From: Metridium senile
Lineage: Eukaryota > Cnidaria > Anthozoa > Actiniaria > Metridiidae
Assembly (NCBI GenBank): GCA_949775045.1
Contig: OX459104.1
Coordinates: forward strand, 1,384,501-1,448,500
Direction of reading: 5' to 3'
DNA length: 64,000 bases
Under the pieces are notes generated by a model that had not been told where the DNA came from, made no database searches, and saw only the letters and a list, made by a program, of their open reading frames with translations. Position numbers and translations under genes: made by a program. Position 1 is the stretch's first letter. The number at the start of each line of letters is the position of its first letter. Shown piece by piece: positions 1 through 9,569 of this stretch.

Positions 1-12
1 AGCTAAATCTGA

Positions 13-79
13 GTAGCATGTGAACTTGACAGTGATAATTGCAGTATCTGTAGTTATCACTGTCAAGTTCCCAGGCTCT
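13..79 (+). other. Long perfect hairpin in MED25 intron (pre-miRNA-like)
   Basis: Positions 22-38 and 54-70 form a 17-bp perfect inverted repeat with a 15-nt loop. The stem continues outward with three more short paired blocks to about 13/79, giving roughly 23-25 bp with two or three mismatches. The size fits an animal pre-miRNA hairpin, but no known miRNA seed was recognised. A short palindromic MITE remnant is equally possible. Confidence 0.45.
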
Positions 80-187
80 CTCCGTTCTCAGGGAGTTGAT
101 GTGAAAATGGCAGCGAGATTTGCTTGTTATTGTCTCTTGTGCCTGATTATAATTGTACTTTTACTTTAAATATAATGTATAATAAAA

Positions 188-295
188 CAATTATTGAATT
201 CGGTTTTCGCATGATATCGTAAATTATCAAGACCTCGAGTCAGTATTATCTGCCTCAGCCTTTACGATATCATGCTCAACCTCAACCAATAATTG
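188..295. mobile_element. Palindromic MITE in MED25 intron
   Basis: Terminal inverted repeats run CAATTATTG...GCATGATATCGTAAA at 188-223 and their complement at 261-295, around a 37-nt centre; the inner 15 bp are perfect. No coding capacity. Confidence 0.65.
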
Positions 296-296
296 C

Positions 297-470
297 TTAT
301 TATCACCATCATCAGTATTTTTTATCCCTATTATCATTGTTATCATTATCATTATTATCTAGGTATTAGATACTACTGATTGTCATCATCATCATCATCA
401 TTAACATAATTATCATCAACACAATCACCATCATTAACATTCATCAAATGAATATATCCAATATTTGTAT
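297..470. repeat. ATC/ATT-rich simple sequence
   Basis: Degenerate (ATC)n and (ATT)n tracts just upstream of the first MED25 exon in view. No other structure seen. Confidence 0.7.
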
Positions 471-483
471 TTTTAAAGCTAAG

Positions 484-631
484 TATGTCTACTGTGGATC
501 AATTGACTCAGCTTGGTCAACAACAGCAGCTACGCCCTACCGCCACGTCCCTGGCAACACTTCCTGAACACATACCCCCTGGTGGCAGCCAGAACCAGGC
601 ATGGAATGGGACGCTGGAGTGGACAGAAACG
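484..631 (+). CDS. MED25: MED25 exon: linker and first ACID strand
   Basis: The frame beginning near ATG 485 reads through a Q/P-rich linker to [13 protein letters not shown], the conserved start of the ACID barrel. The donor GT is at 632. The acceptor AG at 482-483 is plausible but has a weak pyrimidine tract, so the left edge is uncertain. ATG 485 is probably an internal codon and not the start. Confidence 0.75.
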
Positions 632-3600
632 GTAATGATATACTTAATACATATTTATCATCACAGCAATCTTAATTATCATACACCTTTGTAAGACTGC
701 AAAGCTGGTAAATGCACAGCTTTCAGAGCAAGATCAATTGATGCCTAGAGGTATCAAACTTGTTTCAACTTCTTTCCATTCTTTGTATCTTTGAGTGGCT
801 GTAAATACCTGAAGTATTGATCATGGAGAGAAGGGGGATGAAACTTCTCTCTAACACAGGGTTCGTACGAGTCCTGGAAATCCTGGAAAGTCATGGAATT
901 TCGTATTTTCGTTTTCCAGGCCTGGAAATAAGTCATTGAATTTTGTTGAGGGTCATGGAAAGTCATTGAAAACAATGCTTATCCTGATAGTACTAAGAAT
1001 ATGACTTCTATTCCTTAAATAAATATGAAACGTTTTGATAATTATTGGTCATGGGAAATAATAAAAAAGTCATGGAAAGTTAAGGAATTTAGAAACTTCA
1101 AAAAGTATGAAACCTGTAACATGTAAATTGATGTATGAGCGTCGTGCCTCTCTTAACACTTCTCTCGTGTTCTGGCAACCCAGCGTGCTTTATAACTGCG
1201 CACTGTCGGGTGACAGCACGCGTTTTCTATTCCTTCAACAACCACTTTCACTTTCATGATCTAATACACGTATATGTCTATGGTAACCGGGTGTAGGGTT
1301 GAGCTCTAAGACCTTGGAGTATGAAACACGTTTGTCATCTACCATTATGACAACAGTTTAACATCTTAACCCCTGATGAGTTATCTTAAACTGGGTTTAC
1401 CATCACACTACATCGATCTCATATCACAAATCATCTACAAACACACAAAATATATCCCTCTACCCTAACAATAGAGTCTGATTACCCTTTGTTATTTAAA
1501 CAATTGTCTAATTGGTTTCAGGTTAAAATTGAAGCCACACAACAGGCTAATAAGATAACAAGGTCACTGCAGTGCCATATCTCAGTAGTTGCTCCTGGAA
1601 ATGCAATGTAAGCGCAATAGAAATACTGATAATATGATTAACACCAACGTCAGCAATGATGATGTTGATAATGGTGTTGATGTTGATGATAATGTTGATG
1701 ATGGTAATGATAATGATTATAATAGTGGTGATCTTTTTATGATGATGGTGATGATGATTATAATAATTATGATATGATGATGGTTTTGTTGATGATGATT
1801 GTGATAATGAGGTTGTAAGCGCAATAAGAATACTGACACAAATGATGGTAAAATGGTTACAAACAACAGAGATGATGATGATGATGATGATAATGATGAT
1901 TTTAATAATAATGAAGATTATGATGATCAATTTGATGGTGATTATATATGATGATGATGAATTATGATGGTGATTATGATGATGATGATAACGATTATGA
2001 TAGCAATGATGATAATGATTATGATGATGATAATTATTTATGATGACGATACTGTTACTAGCGATTGTGTTGCAGATGTAATTTCTTCTATCTTCAACAG
2101 TAAAACTGATAAATGGCCAGGAAAATTAATCATGCAACTCATACCACAACATTTACTGGTAAGGTTACCTCATCAATCAAGTTGATTTCTGTTTGTGTTG
2201 ATAGAACTAGCTATAGCATTCAATGAATGACTTGTAAAAGCAGACAAAAGCTATCCCAAACTTTGTGTGTGTGTCTGAGTCTCCCCAATTAATAGGGCAC
2301 TTGTGTCTGGTTAGAAGATTGAGACGTTAAAAAAGTGATTTATTATTTTATATATTTTATTAGTATCCTGATGTTGTATTTGTTTTGTCAGTCTACCCTT
2401 GGCACTTTACTGCAGAACTGTAAAACAGTAGCTTTCCGTTTTCCTGCAACTGACACAGCTTCTCTTAAAGCTCTATATCGTGTCATGGCATTGAATGGTG
2501 TTAAATTTGTAAGTAAATTTTCATTAAATTTCAGATTTGAATATTCTCTACTTTAAAAAATAACCATAATTTAATGTTTTGTTTTGAAGCCGTTTTTGTC
2601 CGGGCCTTTATTCAATATTCAGGATTCCCTCAACTTTATTAGCTGAAGATTTTATTGACAAAATGTTTTTGCTATCTAGGCTGGGTGTGTCCACTTCGCC
2701 CCAGTCCCTGGGTGTGATATCAAGGTATTACTTCTAATCTACAGTCCTAAGAAGAAAGCTTTTGTTGGACTTATCCCACATGACCAGGTACAATATTGGA
2801 GTTTCTTTTTAAGGAATTGATGTACTATATATTGTTATTCACATCAATATTATTATCATTATCACCATCATTATCATCTGTAATTGGTATTTGTAAGAGC
2901 ATTGAGATACTATGGAATGCGCTGAAGAAATAAATTATTATTATTATTGTTATAATTATTATTGTTGTCATAGCCTGCGTAGCGGCTCTCTAGGGGACTG
3001 GGGAGAGAGAAAGCAAGGGAGAGCAAGCTCTTCCTTCCTTTCCCCTCCCCTCCCCCTCCCCTTCTCCTCCCCTTCTCCTCCCCTTCTCCGCTCCCCAATC
3101 CCCTAACTTTCCAGTTAATCCAGTTGGCTTGCACCTTTGTAATGATAAATGATAAATTATGTGCTATGATCGTTGTGTACTTGAAGTGGAAATGAAAAAA
3201 ATGCCTTTGAAATTGTCACTCATGATTACCATTACCATTACCATTAGCATTACTTTTATTATTAGCATCTTAGATTCAATTTTGTCATGATTATTATTTA
3301 TCATCACAATTGTCATCGCCATCATTTATGACTAAAACTTCCAATCTAACTATATCATATTCTTTTTGTTTCTTTACTTAGAGTAACTTTGTGAGTGGAA
3401 TAAGGGTATGTACAATCTTTTTTAATCAATTGCTACCATCCTCGTCGATTAGAATATACCAGCCCAAATCCCGTCTATAGGTGGACGTAGAGTGACATAG
3501 TTTCTTATGGTTTTGCCAGCCAACCATTGTTATTGGAACAAAGAAAATCTAAAAAATCTATTGTGCGAATGGTTGGCAAATCAACATCACTCTCACCTAC

Positions 3601-6600
3601 ATTTGTTTCTTTTAACTTATGTTTACAAAAAATAAAATAAATCACTTTTTTAACGTCTCAATGTATTTGGCCAAAAATTTGTCATACGTTTTTTTAAATG
3701 AGTCTCTGGCTCAGATGTAAGGGCGACCTTATCCCACGTTATGACTTTAATAAATTGATTGATTTATTGATTGATTGGCCAGTGGCTAATTGGGGAGCCT
3801 CAGACTCACTACGGGAGAGCCTACATAGCACTCAGTTGATGTAATGTATGCACAAAATCTATTGTATTCTATTGTCGTTCTATCTATTGTATTACGTGTG
3901 ATGCATTGTATTTTTATGAATACATTACATCAACTGCTTGTTACGTAGGCTCTCCCGACTCACTACCTCTACGTTGAATATTTTAGCACACAACTCTGCT
4001 CACAAATCTGTAATAATTGTGTTTTAGAATGTTCTTCAAAAATATCGTCAAGACCAGTTCAAAAAGGTATGAAATAATGCTCATCGTCATCATCAGTATT
4101 GCCATCACCATCACAATTATGATTGACATATGCATCATCATTGCTATATTTTAATCATCCTTATTATCATTATCATCATTATCATCACAACCATCATTAT
4201 CATCATCATTATCATCATTATCATCATAACCATCATTATCATCATTATCATCATAACCATCATTATCATCATCATTATCATCATAACCATCATTATCATC
4301 ATTATCATCATAACCATCATTATCATCATCATTATCATCATAACCATCATTATCATCATCATTATCATCATAGCCATCATTATCATCATTATCATCATAA
4401 CCATCATTATCATCATCATTATCATCATAACCATCATTATCATCATCATTATCATCATAACCATCATTATCATCATCATTATCATCATAACCATCATTAT
4501 TATCATCATTATCATCATAACCATCATTATCATTATCATCATCATTATCACCATAACCATCATTATCATCATCTTTATCATCATTATCATCATAACCATC
4601 ATTATCATCATCATTATCATCATTATCATCATAACCATCATTATCATCATCATAACCATCATTATCATCATCATTATCATCATTATCATCATAACCATCA
4701 TTATCATCATCTTTATCATCATTATCATCATAACCATCATTATCATCATCATTATCATCATTATCATCATAACCATCATTATCATCATTATCATCATAAC
4801 CATCATTATCATCATCATTATCATAACCATCATTATCATCATCATTATCATCATAACCATCATTATCATCATCATTATCATCATAGCCATCATTATCATC
4901 ATAACCATCATTATCATCATTATCATCATAACCATCATTATCATCATCATTATCATAACCATCATTATCATCATCATTATCATCATAACCATCATTATCA
5001 TCATCATTATCATCATAGCCATCATTATCATCATAACCATCATTATCATCATTATCATCATAACCATCATTATCATCATCATTATCATCATAACCATCAT
5101 TATCATCATCATTATCATCATAACCATCATTATCATCATCATTATCATCATAACCATCATTATTATCATCATTATCATCACAGCTATCATTATCATCATC
5201 ATTATCATCATCATTATCATCATAACCATCATTATCATTATCATCATCATTATCACCATAACCATCATTATCATCATCTTTATCATCATAACCATCATTA
5301 TTATCATTATCATCACAACCATCATTATCATCATCATTATCATCATAACCATCATCATCATTATCATCATAACCATCATTATCATCATCATTATCATCAT
5401 TATCATCATAACCATCATTATCATCATCATTATCATCATTATCATCACAACCATCATTATCATTATCATTATCATAACCATCATTATCATTATCATCATC
5501 ATTATCATCATCATTATCATCATAACCATCATTATCATCATTCATAACCATCAATATCATTATCATCATCATCATCATTATTATAACGCTTATTCGTTGT
5601 ACGTTAGATCCAGCAACAGAGGCTAGCTGCACAGATCCGTCAGCAGGCAATGCAACAGCAGTCACAACAGGCAGCGGTATTCAGCAATCCTTTGCAACAG
5701 GTAAAATGATGATGTGATATATTTTATATTTTCATCATTTAATTTCTTATTTATATTTCTCACTTCAAGTTCACTCAACCAAACGCTGCCTTACAGGCCT
5801 CACAGATGGCCCTAACGAACAACCAAGTAGACCCCGCAACTCTAATCGCCTCTAACCCAATGATGCAAACCGCTGTTACATCGCAGGCTCAACCTATGGA
5901 TGTAATGACACCTAGTACCCAGACCTCTATCGCTTATAGTACTGGTACTGTGGGGGGTACCATAGGAACGATGACACCTACATTACCAGGAATCGTTGAC
6001 CAGGAAACCCTGGTAAGTGATTGTAACTTTTTAAAATTTGTTACATTCTGCATAATACCATTTCAATCCTTCCTCCCCCTACACCAATTTTTTCCATTCT
6101 TCCCTTACTTTTGCCCAGTTTCATACATATTTTATATATTGTATTTATTTTGTTTCGAATAGTCCCCTTCACAGTTCCCTGCGCCATCTTGAAAGGTAGC
6201 CAGGCCTTAGCATCGAAGAGAAACGAACGCTGAGCTTGCAATGATAGACCTTGCCGGACAATTATTCACGTGTCTCTATCATTGCAAGCTCAACGTTTGT
6301 CTTGCTAAGATATAAAGGCCCTGCTACCTTTCAAGATGGCACAGTGAACTGTGAAGGGGACTCTTCTATTTCCTTTCTGCCTTCCTCCGTTACCACACGT
6401 CCTCCCTCCATATCGAAGATCAAGTTATTTGTTATTTCTTTCGCATGGGTTATTTTTCTTCTCAGTTTTGGTAAATACTCTTTTGATGTTTTTGTTTCTT
6501 GCATCATCCTTAGCGTTTGCAAGCTCTCAAGCAACAACAGCAACAGCGTCAACAACAGCAGTTATTATTCAAACAAAGACTACAAGTAAGCACAAACATG

Positions 6601-8344
6601 ATTGTTTATATTATATTTGTAAAATTCATGAATAATTAATGAGAATCTTACAAAAGAAATCACGTCTGTGAAGAGATCTGTAAATCTCATACAGATTCCG
6701 TCCTGATTTGCATAAGTTTCAACTTGAATTTTCTCATTCAGATTGACTTTAATCTTGACAATTTTAGTAAAATACGAAAGAACAAACGTTGGACTATCAT
6801 AACTATTATACAATATTTGCGTCCGATCTGTATGTAATATCTCTAGGGGACCCCTTCTCCTCTCCCCAATCCCCTAAGAGCCGCTACGCTGGCTACATAC
6901 AGATCGGCCTCTCATATTGTATATATTACTTATTATCTATTAATACCTTTTAGAGCGAAAACACTAGAACCATGAAATAAAAACAAAATAGTTACTAACT
7001 AATAGTTTTTATTTAGTGACTATTTAGTCAGTATTACTCAACCAGAAACATCAAATACAAAAGGAAACAATACATCATTACAACTTTACTTGTCTTTTAT
7101 AGTAACTAATAGTCGCTAAACTATTACACACTAACAATTTGATTTTGTTTCATGGTTCTAGTGTTTTCGCTCTAACTGATACAGATACAGATATTTTATA
7201 TTTAGCATCATTTTGACATTACAATTTGTACATGTATAAATATCAAAAAGTGTTTGTAGATGCAGGCTATCTACAATAACCTTTGCAGGTTAGCCTAGGT
7301 AGACAGCTTATAAATATAATAAATTGCAGAAAGATCGAAGCAGACAGTAAAGATGCTAAATAAAATAAAATAGGGTAGAAAAAAAATATTATAGAAAAAT
7401 GTACAAAAAATTAATCTAAGTAAATATATAATTATAATTTAGTGAAGGACTATTAGCAATAATGTTCAATTAACTGAAAATAATAAGGTCTTTTTAGAGT
7501 GAAATTGCTTTGGAAATAATAGTCTATTTGCTTCGTTAGCAACTACAACAACAACAACAACAGCAGCAGCAGCAAGTCCAGCAACAACAACAACAACAGC
7601 AGCAGCAGCAGCAACAACAATTTGTGCAACAGCAGCAACATCAACAACAGCAGCAGCAGCTTCAGCAATCTCAGGCATCTCAAGTCCCAAACCAACTCCG
7701 CCAACTCTTGCAACAAGTGCAAAATCAAGCGTCCAATCAAAACCCAGGACAGCAGCAAGGGATGACTCAACAACAATGGCAGCAGCGTGCATTACTCCTG
7801 CATCAACAACAGCAGCGACAACAGCAGTCACAGCAGCAGCAGCAGCAACAACAACAACAGCAGCAGCTAGCACAAGCCACTCAAATGGCACAGGTAAAGA
7901 TAGTTTCATTGTTGCACTGACTAGATAGTTTCAGTGTTGCACTGACTTCTCATGATCAATGGACGAGACATTTTAAATACTGCACAAGGCCTAGTAGTAT
8001 TTGCCGATAAAGAACGAACGAAAAGTCTGAATGTTCGCTTTGCGTGCGTTATCGACGAATAACAGCACTCCACGTGATCGATTTGAGCCAATGGATAACT
8101 CAGATGTTGTACAGTGCACGATATATTTATATTAAGAATCAGTAATACTAATATTTGTACTAATTTCCTTATGATTACCTTCATGAAACAGGTCCAAATG
8201 ACGTCAGCTCAGCTCGGCCAATCGCAGCCGCAGATGACACCTGGGCAAGTATCGCAGGCTCAAATGACCGCGCAGGGACTGGCCCAAGCTGGACAGCAAG
8301 GATTTCTACCGGAAAACATGAGTTTGATAGATTTACTGCAGTAA
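484..8344 (+). CDS. MED25: Mediator subunit 25, 3' part (12 exons; 5' end outside window)
   Basis: MED25 is a tail/peripheral subunit of the nuclear Mediator complex that links activators and nuclear receptors to RNA polymerase II. The spliced reading frame (484-631, 1522-1607, 2101-2158, 2392-2508, 2680-2787, 3382-3405, 4028-4066, 5608-5700, 5770-6012, 6514-6585, 7540-7893, 8192-8344) is open for 497 codons, with every intron GT-AG. Exons 1-7 encode the activator-interacting ACID/PTOV domain: [34 protein letters not shown] and [13 protein letters not shown] follow the vertebrate order closely. The rest is glutamine-rich, with two LxxLL motifs: LRQLL (7696-7710) and LIDLL (8324-8338, just before the stop). 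The N-terminal VWA domain expected for the family is absent because the gene starts left of the window. The homologous PTOV1 is an alternative by the ACID domain alone, but the Q-rich LxxLL tail favours MED25. Exon edges are inferred from splice sites and conservation, not transcripts. Confidence 0.93.
857..1117. mobile_element. MITE with CATGGAAAGT internal repeats (MED25 intron)
   Basis: It begins CAGGGTTCGTACGAG and ends TATGAAACCTG. Inside, TCATGGAA / CCTGGAA words recur many times in both halves. No clear target-site duplication. Confidence 0.55.
1522..1607 (+). CDS. MED25: MED25 exon: ACID domain
   Basis: Acceptor ttggtttcag and donor gtaagc. It encodes [18 protein letters not shown] and then [10 protein letters not shown], aligning with the vertebrate NTKLTRSLPCQVYV segment. 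It ends in phase 2; the split codon AT|T joins to the next exon as Ile. Confidence 0.88.
1640..2050. repeat. GAT/AAT-rich simple sequence in MED25 intron
   Basis: Imperfect (GAT)n/(AAT)n fills nearly the whole intron 1608-2100. The GTAAGCGCAATA words at its donor recur near 1816, so part of it is a local duplication. Confidence 0.75.
2101..2158 (+). CDS. MED25: MED25 exon: ACID domain, KLIMQLIP motif
   Basis: Acceptor cttcaacag and donor gtaagg. The 58 bases complete the split codon and encode [19 protein letters not shown], one of the most conserved stretches of the family. Confidence 0.93.
2252..2345 (-). repeat. Dispersed retroposon-like repeat, family B, copy 1
   Basis: It shares GTGTCTGAGTCTCC, AGGGCACTTGTG and GAGACGTTAAAAAA with copies at 33005, 35338, 3640 and 61598. 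Orientation is opposite to the 33005 copy. It lies in a MED25 intron. Probably SINE-like; no pol III boxes were confirmed. Confidence 0.6.
2392..2508 (+). CDS. MED25: MED25 exon: ACID domain, LKALYRVM helix
   Basis: Acceptor ttttgtcag and donor gtaagt; 39 whole codons. It encodes [15 protein letters not shown] and SLKALYRVM, matching the vertebrate TTLGPLFRN and SLKGLYRIM. Confidence 0.93.
2680..2787 (+). CDS. MED25: MED25 exon: ACID domain, AGCVHF to GLIPHDQ
   Basis: Acceptor gctatctag and donor gtacaa; 36 whole codons. [19 protein letters not shown] continues into [17 protein letters not shown], the last strands of the ACID barrel. Confidence 0.93.
2893..2962 (+). mobile_element. LINE 3'-tail fragment ending in (TTA)n
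   Basis: GAGCATTGAGATACTATG, GAATGCGCT and AATAAA then TTATTATTATT resemble the 3' ends of CR1/L2-type LINEs. No ORF remains. Confidence 0.5.
2966..3112. mobile_element. TAGCCTGCGTAGCGGCTC MITE with pyrimidine-rich core
   Basis: It starts with the terminal sequence shared, inverted, with the element at 6825-6912 and contains runs of CCTCCCCTTCTC. Both copies are in MED25 introns and both carry CTCCCCAATCCCCTAA. Confidence 0.55.
3382..3405 (+). CDS. MED25: MED25 24-nt microexon: SNFVSGIR
   Basis: Acceptor tttacttag and donor gtatgt enclose eight codons, SNFVSGIR, aligning with SGFVNGIR that follows GLIPYDQ in vertebrates. Phase 0 on both sides, so skipping would keep the frame. Confidence 0.85.
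3674..3774 (+). mobile_element. Retroposon with (GATT)n tail, TSD TTGGCCA
   Basis: It is flanked by TTGGCCA at 3667-3673 and 3775-3781. The tail reads TTTAATAAATTGATTGATT. About 100 bp, so 5'-truncated LINE or SINE. Confidence 0.65.
3813..3956. mobile_element. 144-bp MITE, GGGAGAGCCTAC termini, 10-bp TSD
   Basis: Termini GGGAGAGCCTAC and GTAGGCTCTCCC, with inverted repeats extending about 40 bp imperfectly. The duplication GACTCACTAC is at 3803-3812 and 3957-3966. A 9-10 bp duplication suggests a Mutator-like transposase. Confidence 0.85.
4028..4066 (+). CDS. MED25: MED25 39-nt exon: end of ACID domain
   Basis: Acceptor tgtgttttag and donor gtatga; it encodes [13 protein letters not shown], corresponding to the terminal helix (QVITNHKQ in vertebrates). 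Phase 0 on both sides. Confidence 0.82.
4120..5582. repeat. 1.4-kb ATC/TTATC microsatellite in MED25 intron
   Basis: Almost uninterrupted CATCATTATCATCATAAC-type repeat with a higher-order period of roughly 21-30 bp. Triplet structure leaves all frames open on both strands, producing spurious ORFs of up to 504 codons (poly-His/Tyr/Asn, poly-Ile, poly-Met, poly-Asp). It ends about 25 bp before the next MED25 exon. Confidence 0.97.
5608..5700 (+). CDS. MED25: MED25 exon: Q-rich tail
   Basis: Acceptor tacgttag and donor gtaaaa; [20 protein letters not shown] followed by [11 protein letters not shown]. It starts only about 30 bp after the end of the large microsatellite intron. Confidence 0.82.
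5770..6012 (+). CDS. MED25: MED25 exon: S/T/Q-rich tail
   Basis: The acceptor cacttcaag is used here; ttacag at 5796 is an in-frame alternative nine codons later. Donor gtaagt. It encodes 81 residues of low complexity ([20 protein letters not shown] and on to GIVDQETL). The preceding intron is only 69 bp, the shortest in the gene. Confidence 0.8.
6161..6362. mobile_element. MITE, AGTCCCCTTCACAGTTC termini (MED25 intron)
   Basis: Imperfect terminal inverted repeats of about 45 bp (AGTCCCCTTCACAGTTC...CCATCTTGAAAGGTAGC). A diverged copy is at 58951-59150. No clear target duplication. Confidence 0.8.
6514..6585 (+). CDS. MED25: MED25 exon: Q-rich tail
   Basis: Acceptor catccttag and donor gtaagc; 24 codons, [16 protein letters not shown] then LLFKQRLQ. 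Probably helical or coiled-coil. Confidence 0.78.
6825..6912. mobile_element. Small palindromic element with GATCTGTATGTA ends
   Basis: CCGATCTGTATGTA near 6825 is matched by TACATACAGATCGG ending at 6905. The centre is the CCTAAGAGCCGCTACGC module also found at 2966-3112. Confidence 0.55.
6950..7175. mobile_element. MITE, TTAGAGCGAAAACACTAG termini (MED25 intron)
   Basis: A near-perfect 28-bp terminal inverted repeat (TTAGAGCGAAAACACTAG...CCATGAAA and complement). The interior is A+T-rich with TAGTAACTAATAGT words. Related ends occur at 10048-10199. Confidence 0.85.
7540..7893 (+). CDS. MED25: MED25 exon: polyglutamine and LRQLL motif
   Basis: Acceptor cttcgttag and donor gtaaag; 118 codons, mostly CAA/CAG runs. 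It contains [13 protein letters not shown], an LxxLL nuclear-receptor-box pattern like the one known in human MED25. Mixed CAA and CAG codons should limit slippage in the runs. Confidence 0.85.
8192..8344 (+). CDS. MED25: MED25 terminal exon
   Basis: Acceptor catgaaacag; 50 codons then TAA at 8342-8344. It ends [10 protein letters not shown], a second LxxLL pattern at the extreme C terminus. Possible AATAAA-type poly(A) signals lie near 9003 and 9323; the true site is not determined. Confidence 0.85.
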   Translation, partial: VQMTSAQLGQSQPQMTPGQVSQAQMTAQGLAQAGQQGFLPENMSLIDLLQ

Positions 8345-8375
8345 TATGTATAGATAAGACTAGATGAACGGCTTT

Positions 8376-8455
8376 TGGCCAACGAATATATCCCTAATGT
8401 ATAGGCCAAGTAAACGTCTTTAGGTCAGAGAGAATATATCCCTAATGTATAGGTA
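8376..8455 (+). repeat. Two-copy tandem duplication downstream of MED25
   Basis: GAATATATCCCTAATGTATA occurs twice about 46 bp apart within the likely MED25 3' UTR. Confidence 0.7.
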
Positions 8456-8530
8456 CTAGCTACATGTAGTAGTCTAAGTAGTTGACTCTATTCTCCCCTC
8501 CTCCTATTACTCCACTTTCCGGTTAGATTC

Positions 8531-8692
8531 AGCAAAACCGCTGTACTATAAAGTTTGACAAAAGGCGCATTTGCTATGCCTGGACATTTTGTAATAATAT
8601 TGACACATTCCAAAATGATCACCGCCAAACAATAGAAAAACCTTTGAAATGCACCTTTTGTCAAATAGTGCAGCGGTGCTAGATAACCCTCT
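8531..8692. mobile_element. MITE family A (ACCGCTGTAC...GTGCAGCGGTGCTAG), copy 1
   Basis: Terminal inverted repeats ACCGCTGTAC...TTTGACAAAAGGCGCAT and complement, ending with CAGCGGTGCTAGATAACC. Other copies are at 8724, 16497 (one arm), 53108 and 58533. Confidence 0.8.
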
Positions 8693-8723
8693 CCCAATAG
8701 TACAGTTTCATGTTGGCTGCAGT

Positions 8724-8862
8724 GAAACCGCTGTACCATTTGACAACAGGCGCATATACAAATGCTAAGCCTCGACATAAAAAAGTATTTAGATTTAGTC
8801 TGAACTGAGGCTATGAAAATGCGCTTTTTGTCAAAGAGTGCAGCGGTGCTAGATAACCCTCT
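8724..8862. mobile_element. MITE family A, copy 2
   Basis: Same ends as copy 1 (ACCGCTGTACCATTTGAC / GTCAAAGAGTGCAGCGGT) with a shorter, unrelated-looking centre. Confidence 0.8.
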
Positions 8863-9089
8863 AATCTCCCAAACCCCTCCCCCCTAGAGTCAATTACACA
8901 GGCTACTACATGTAGTATAGGTATTTTTGAGCCGCCTTGTTTCTTTATTTAGTACGAAAAAGACATTGAAAAGGAAAGCGTTTATAAAACGATATGGATA
9001 TAAAATAAATCGTGTATGTCTATTTATACAAGAAGCAAGGATTTTCAAGGTATATTATAGGTTATTATATATAATATTGTAACTGTACA

Positions 9090-9218
9090 GGGGCCAGTTG
9101 TACGAAAGTTATCCACTGGGAAAGAGTTATCCAGTGTATAGAATTTGTATAGGTTTTATCCGTTGGATAGGGATTTATCCGGTGGATAGCGCTATTCAGG
9201 CTTTGTACAACCGGCTTC
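9090..9218. mobile_element. MITE, GGGGCCAGTTGTACGAA termini
   Basis: A palindromic element with repeated TTATCC/GGATAA words and ends GGGGCCAGTTGTACGAA / TTGTACAACCGGCTTC. Same family as 44745-44886 and 44927-44989. Confidence 0.85.
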
Positions 9219-9569
9219 AGATGTGTAATGAGACAGTGAAAACAAAAAGATAATTTCTTCGATTTTCAGCCAATTTTCATATTTACACTTATAAATTGTA
9301 ATAACGTAGTTTGAATCAATGAATAAATTGGTATTTACGATGTGATAATGATGCTAATTATGATAATGATTATTGTGATGATGACGATGGTGACGCATAA
9401 TGAAAATACAGAGATAGTTACGAAATGTCGACGATAGCTGACAACATTTTTGAAAGACAGATAAAAAATTAACCCGAATTAGTAAGAATATCAAAATATT
9501 ATTTTTTGTAACTAAGAATTCAGATACAGTAGAACATGAATTTTCGTTTTCTCGTCTCGTTTACATTGT

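Larger units (their letters stand above)
3640..4016 (+). repeat. Family B retroposon-like repeat, copy 2, split by two insertions
   Basis: The family B sequence reads 3640-3673, resumes at 3782-3812 and again at 3957-4016 (CTCACTACCTCTACG, CTCTGCTCAC). The interruptions are a GATT-tailed retroposon (3674-3774) and a MITE (3813-3956), each with a target-site duplication. Confidence 0.7.
8459..8916. mobile_element. Composite inverted element holding two family A MITEs
   Basis: Outer arms CTACATGTAGTAG...GACTCTA (8460-8488) and TAGAGTC...CTACTACATGTAG (8884-8915) enclose two head-to-tail family A MITEs at 8531-8692 and 8724-8862. Confidence 0.65.

Noticed and set aside
4123..5665. Very long ORFs (465-504 codons) on both strands
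   Set aside because: They are triplet-compatible readings of an ATC-type microsatellite inside a MED25 intron, open in several frames at once and made of two to four residues.
7466..7909. 147-codon - strand ORF opposite the polyglutamine exon
   Set aside because: It is the antisense of CAA/CAG runs (poly-V/A/L) and overlaps a well-supported MED25 exon.
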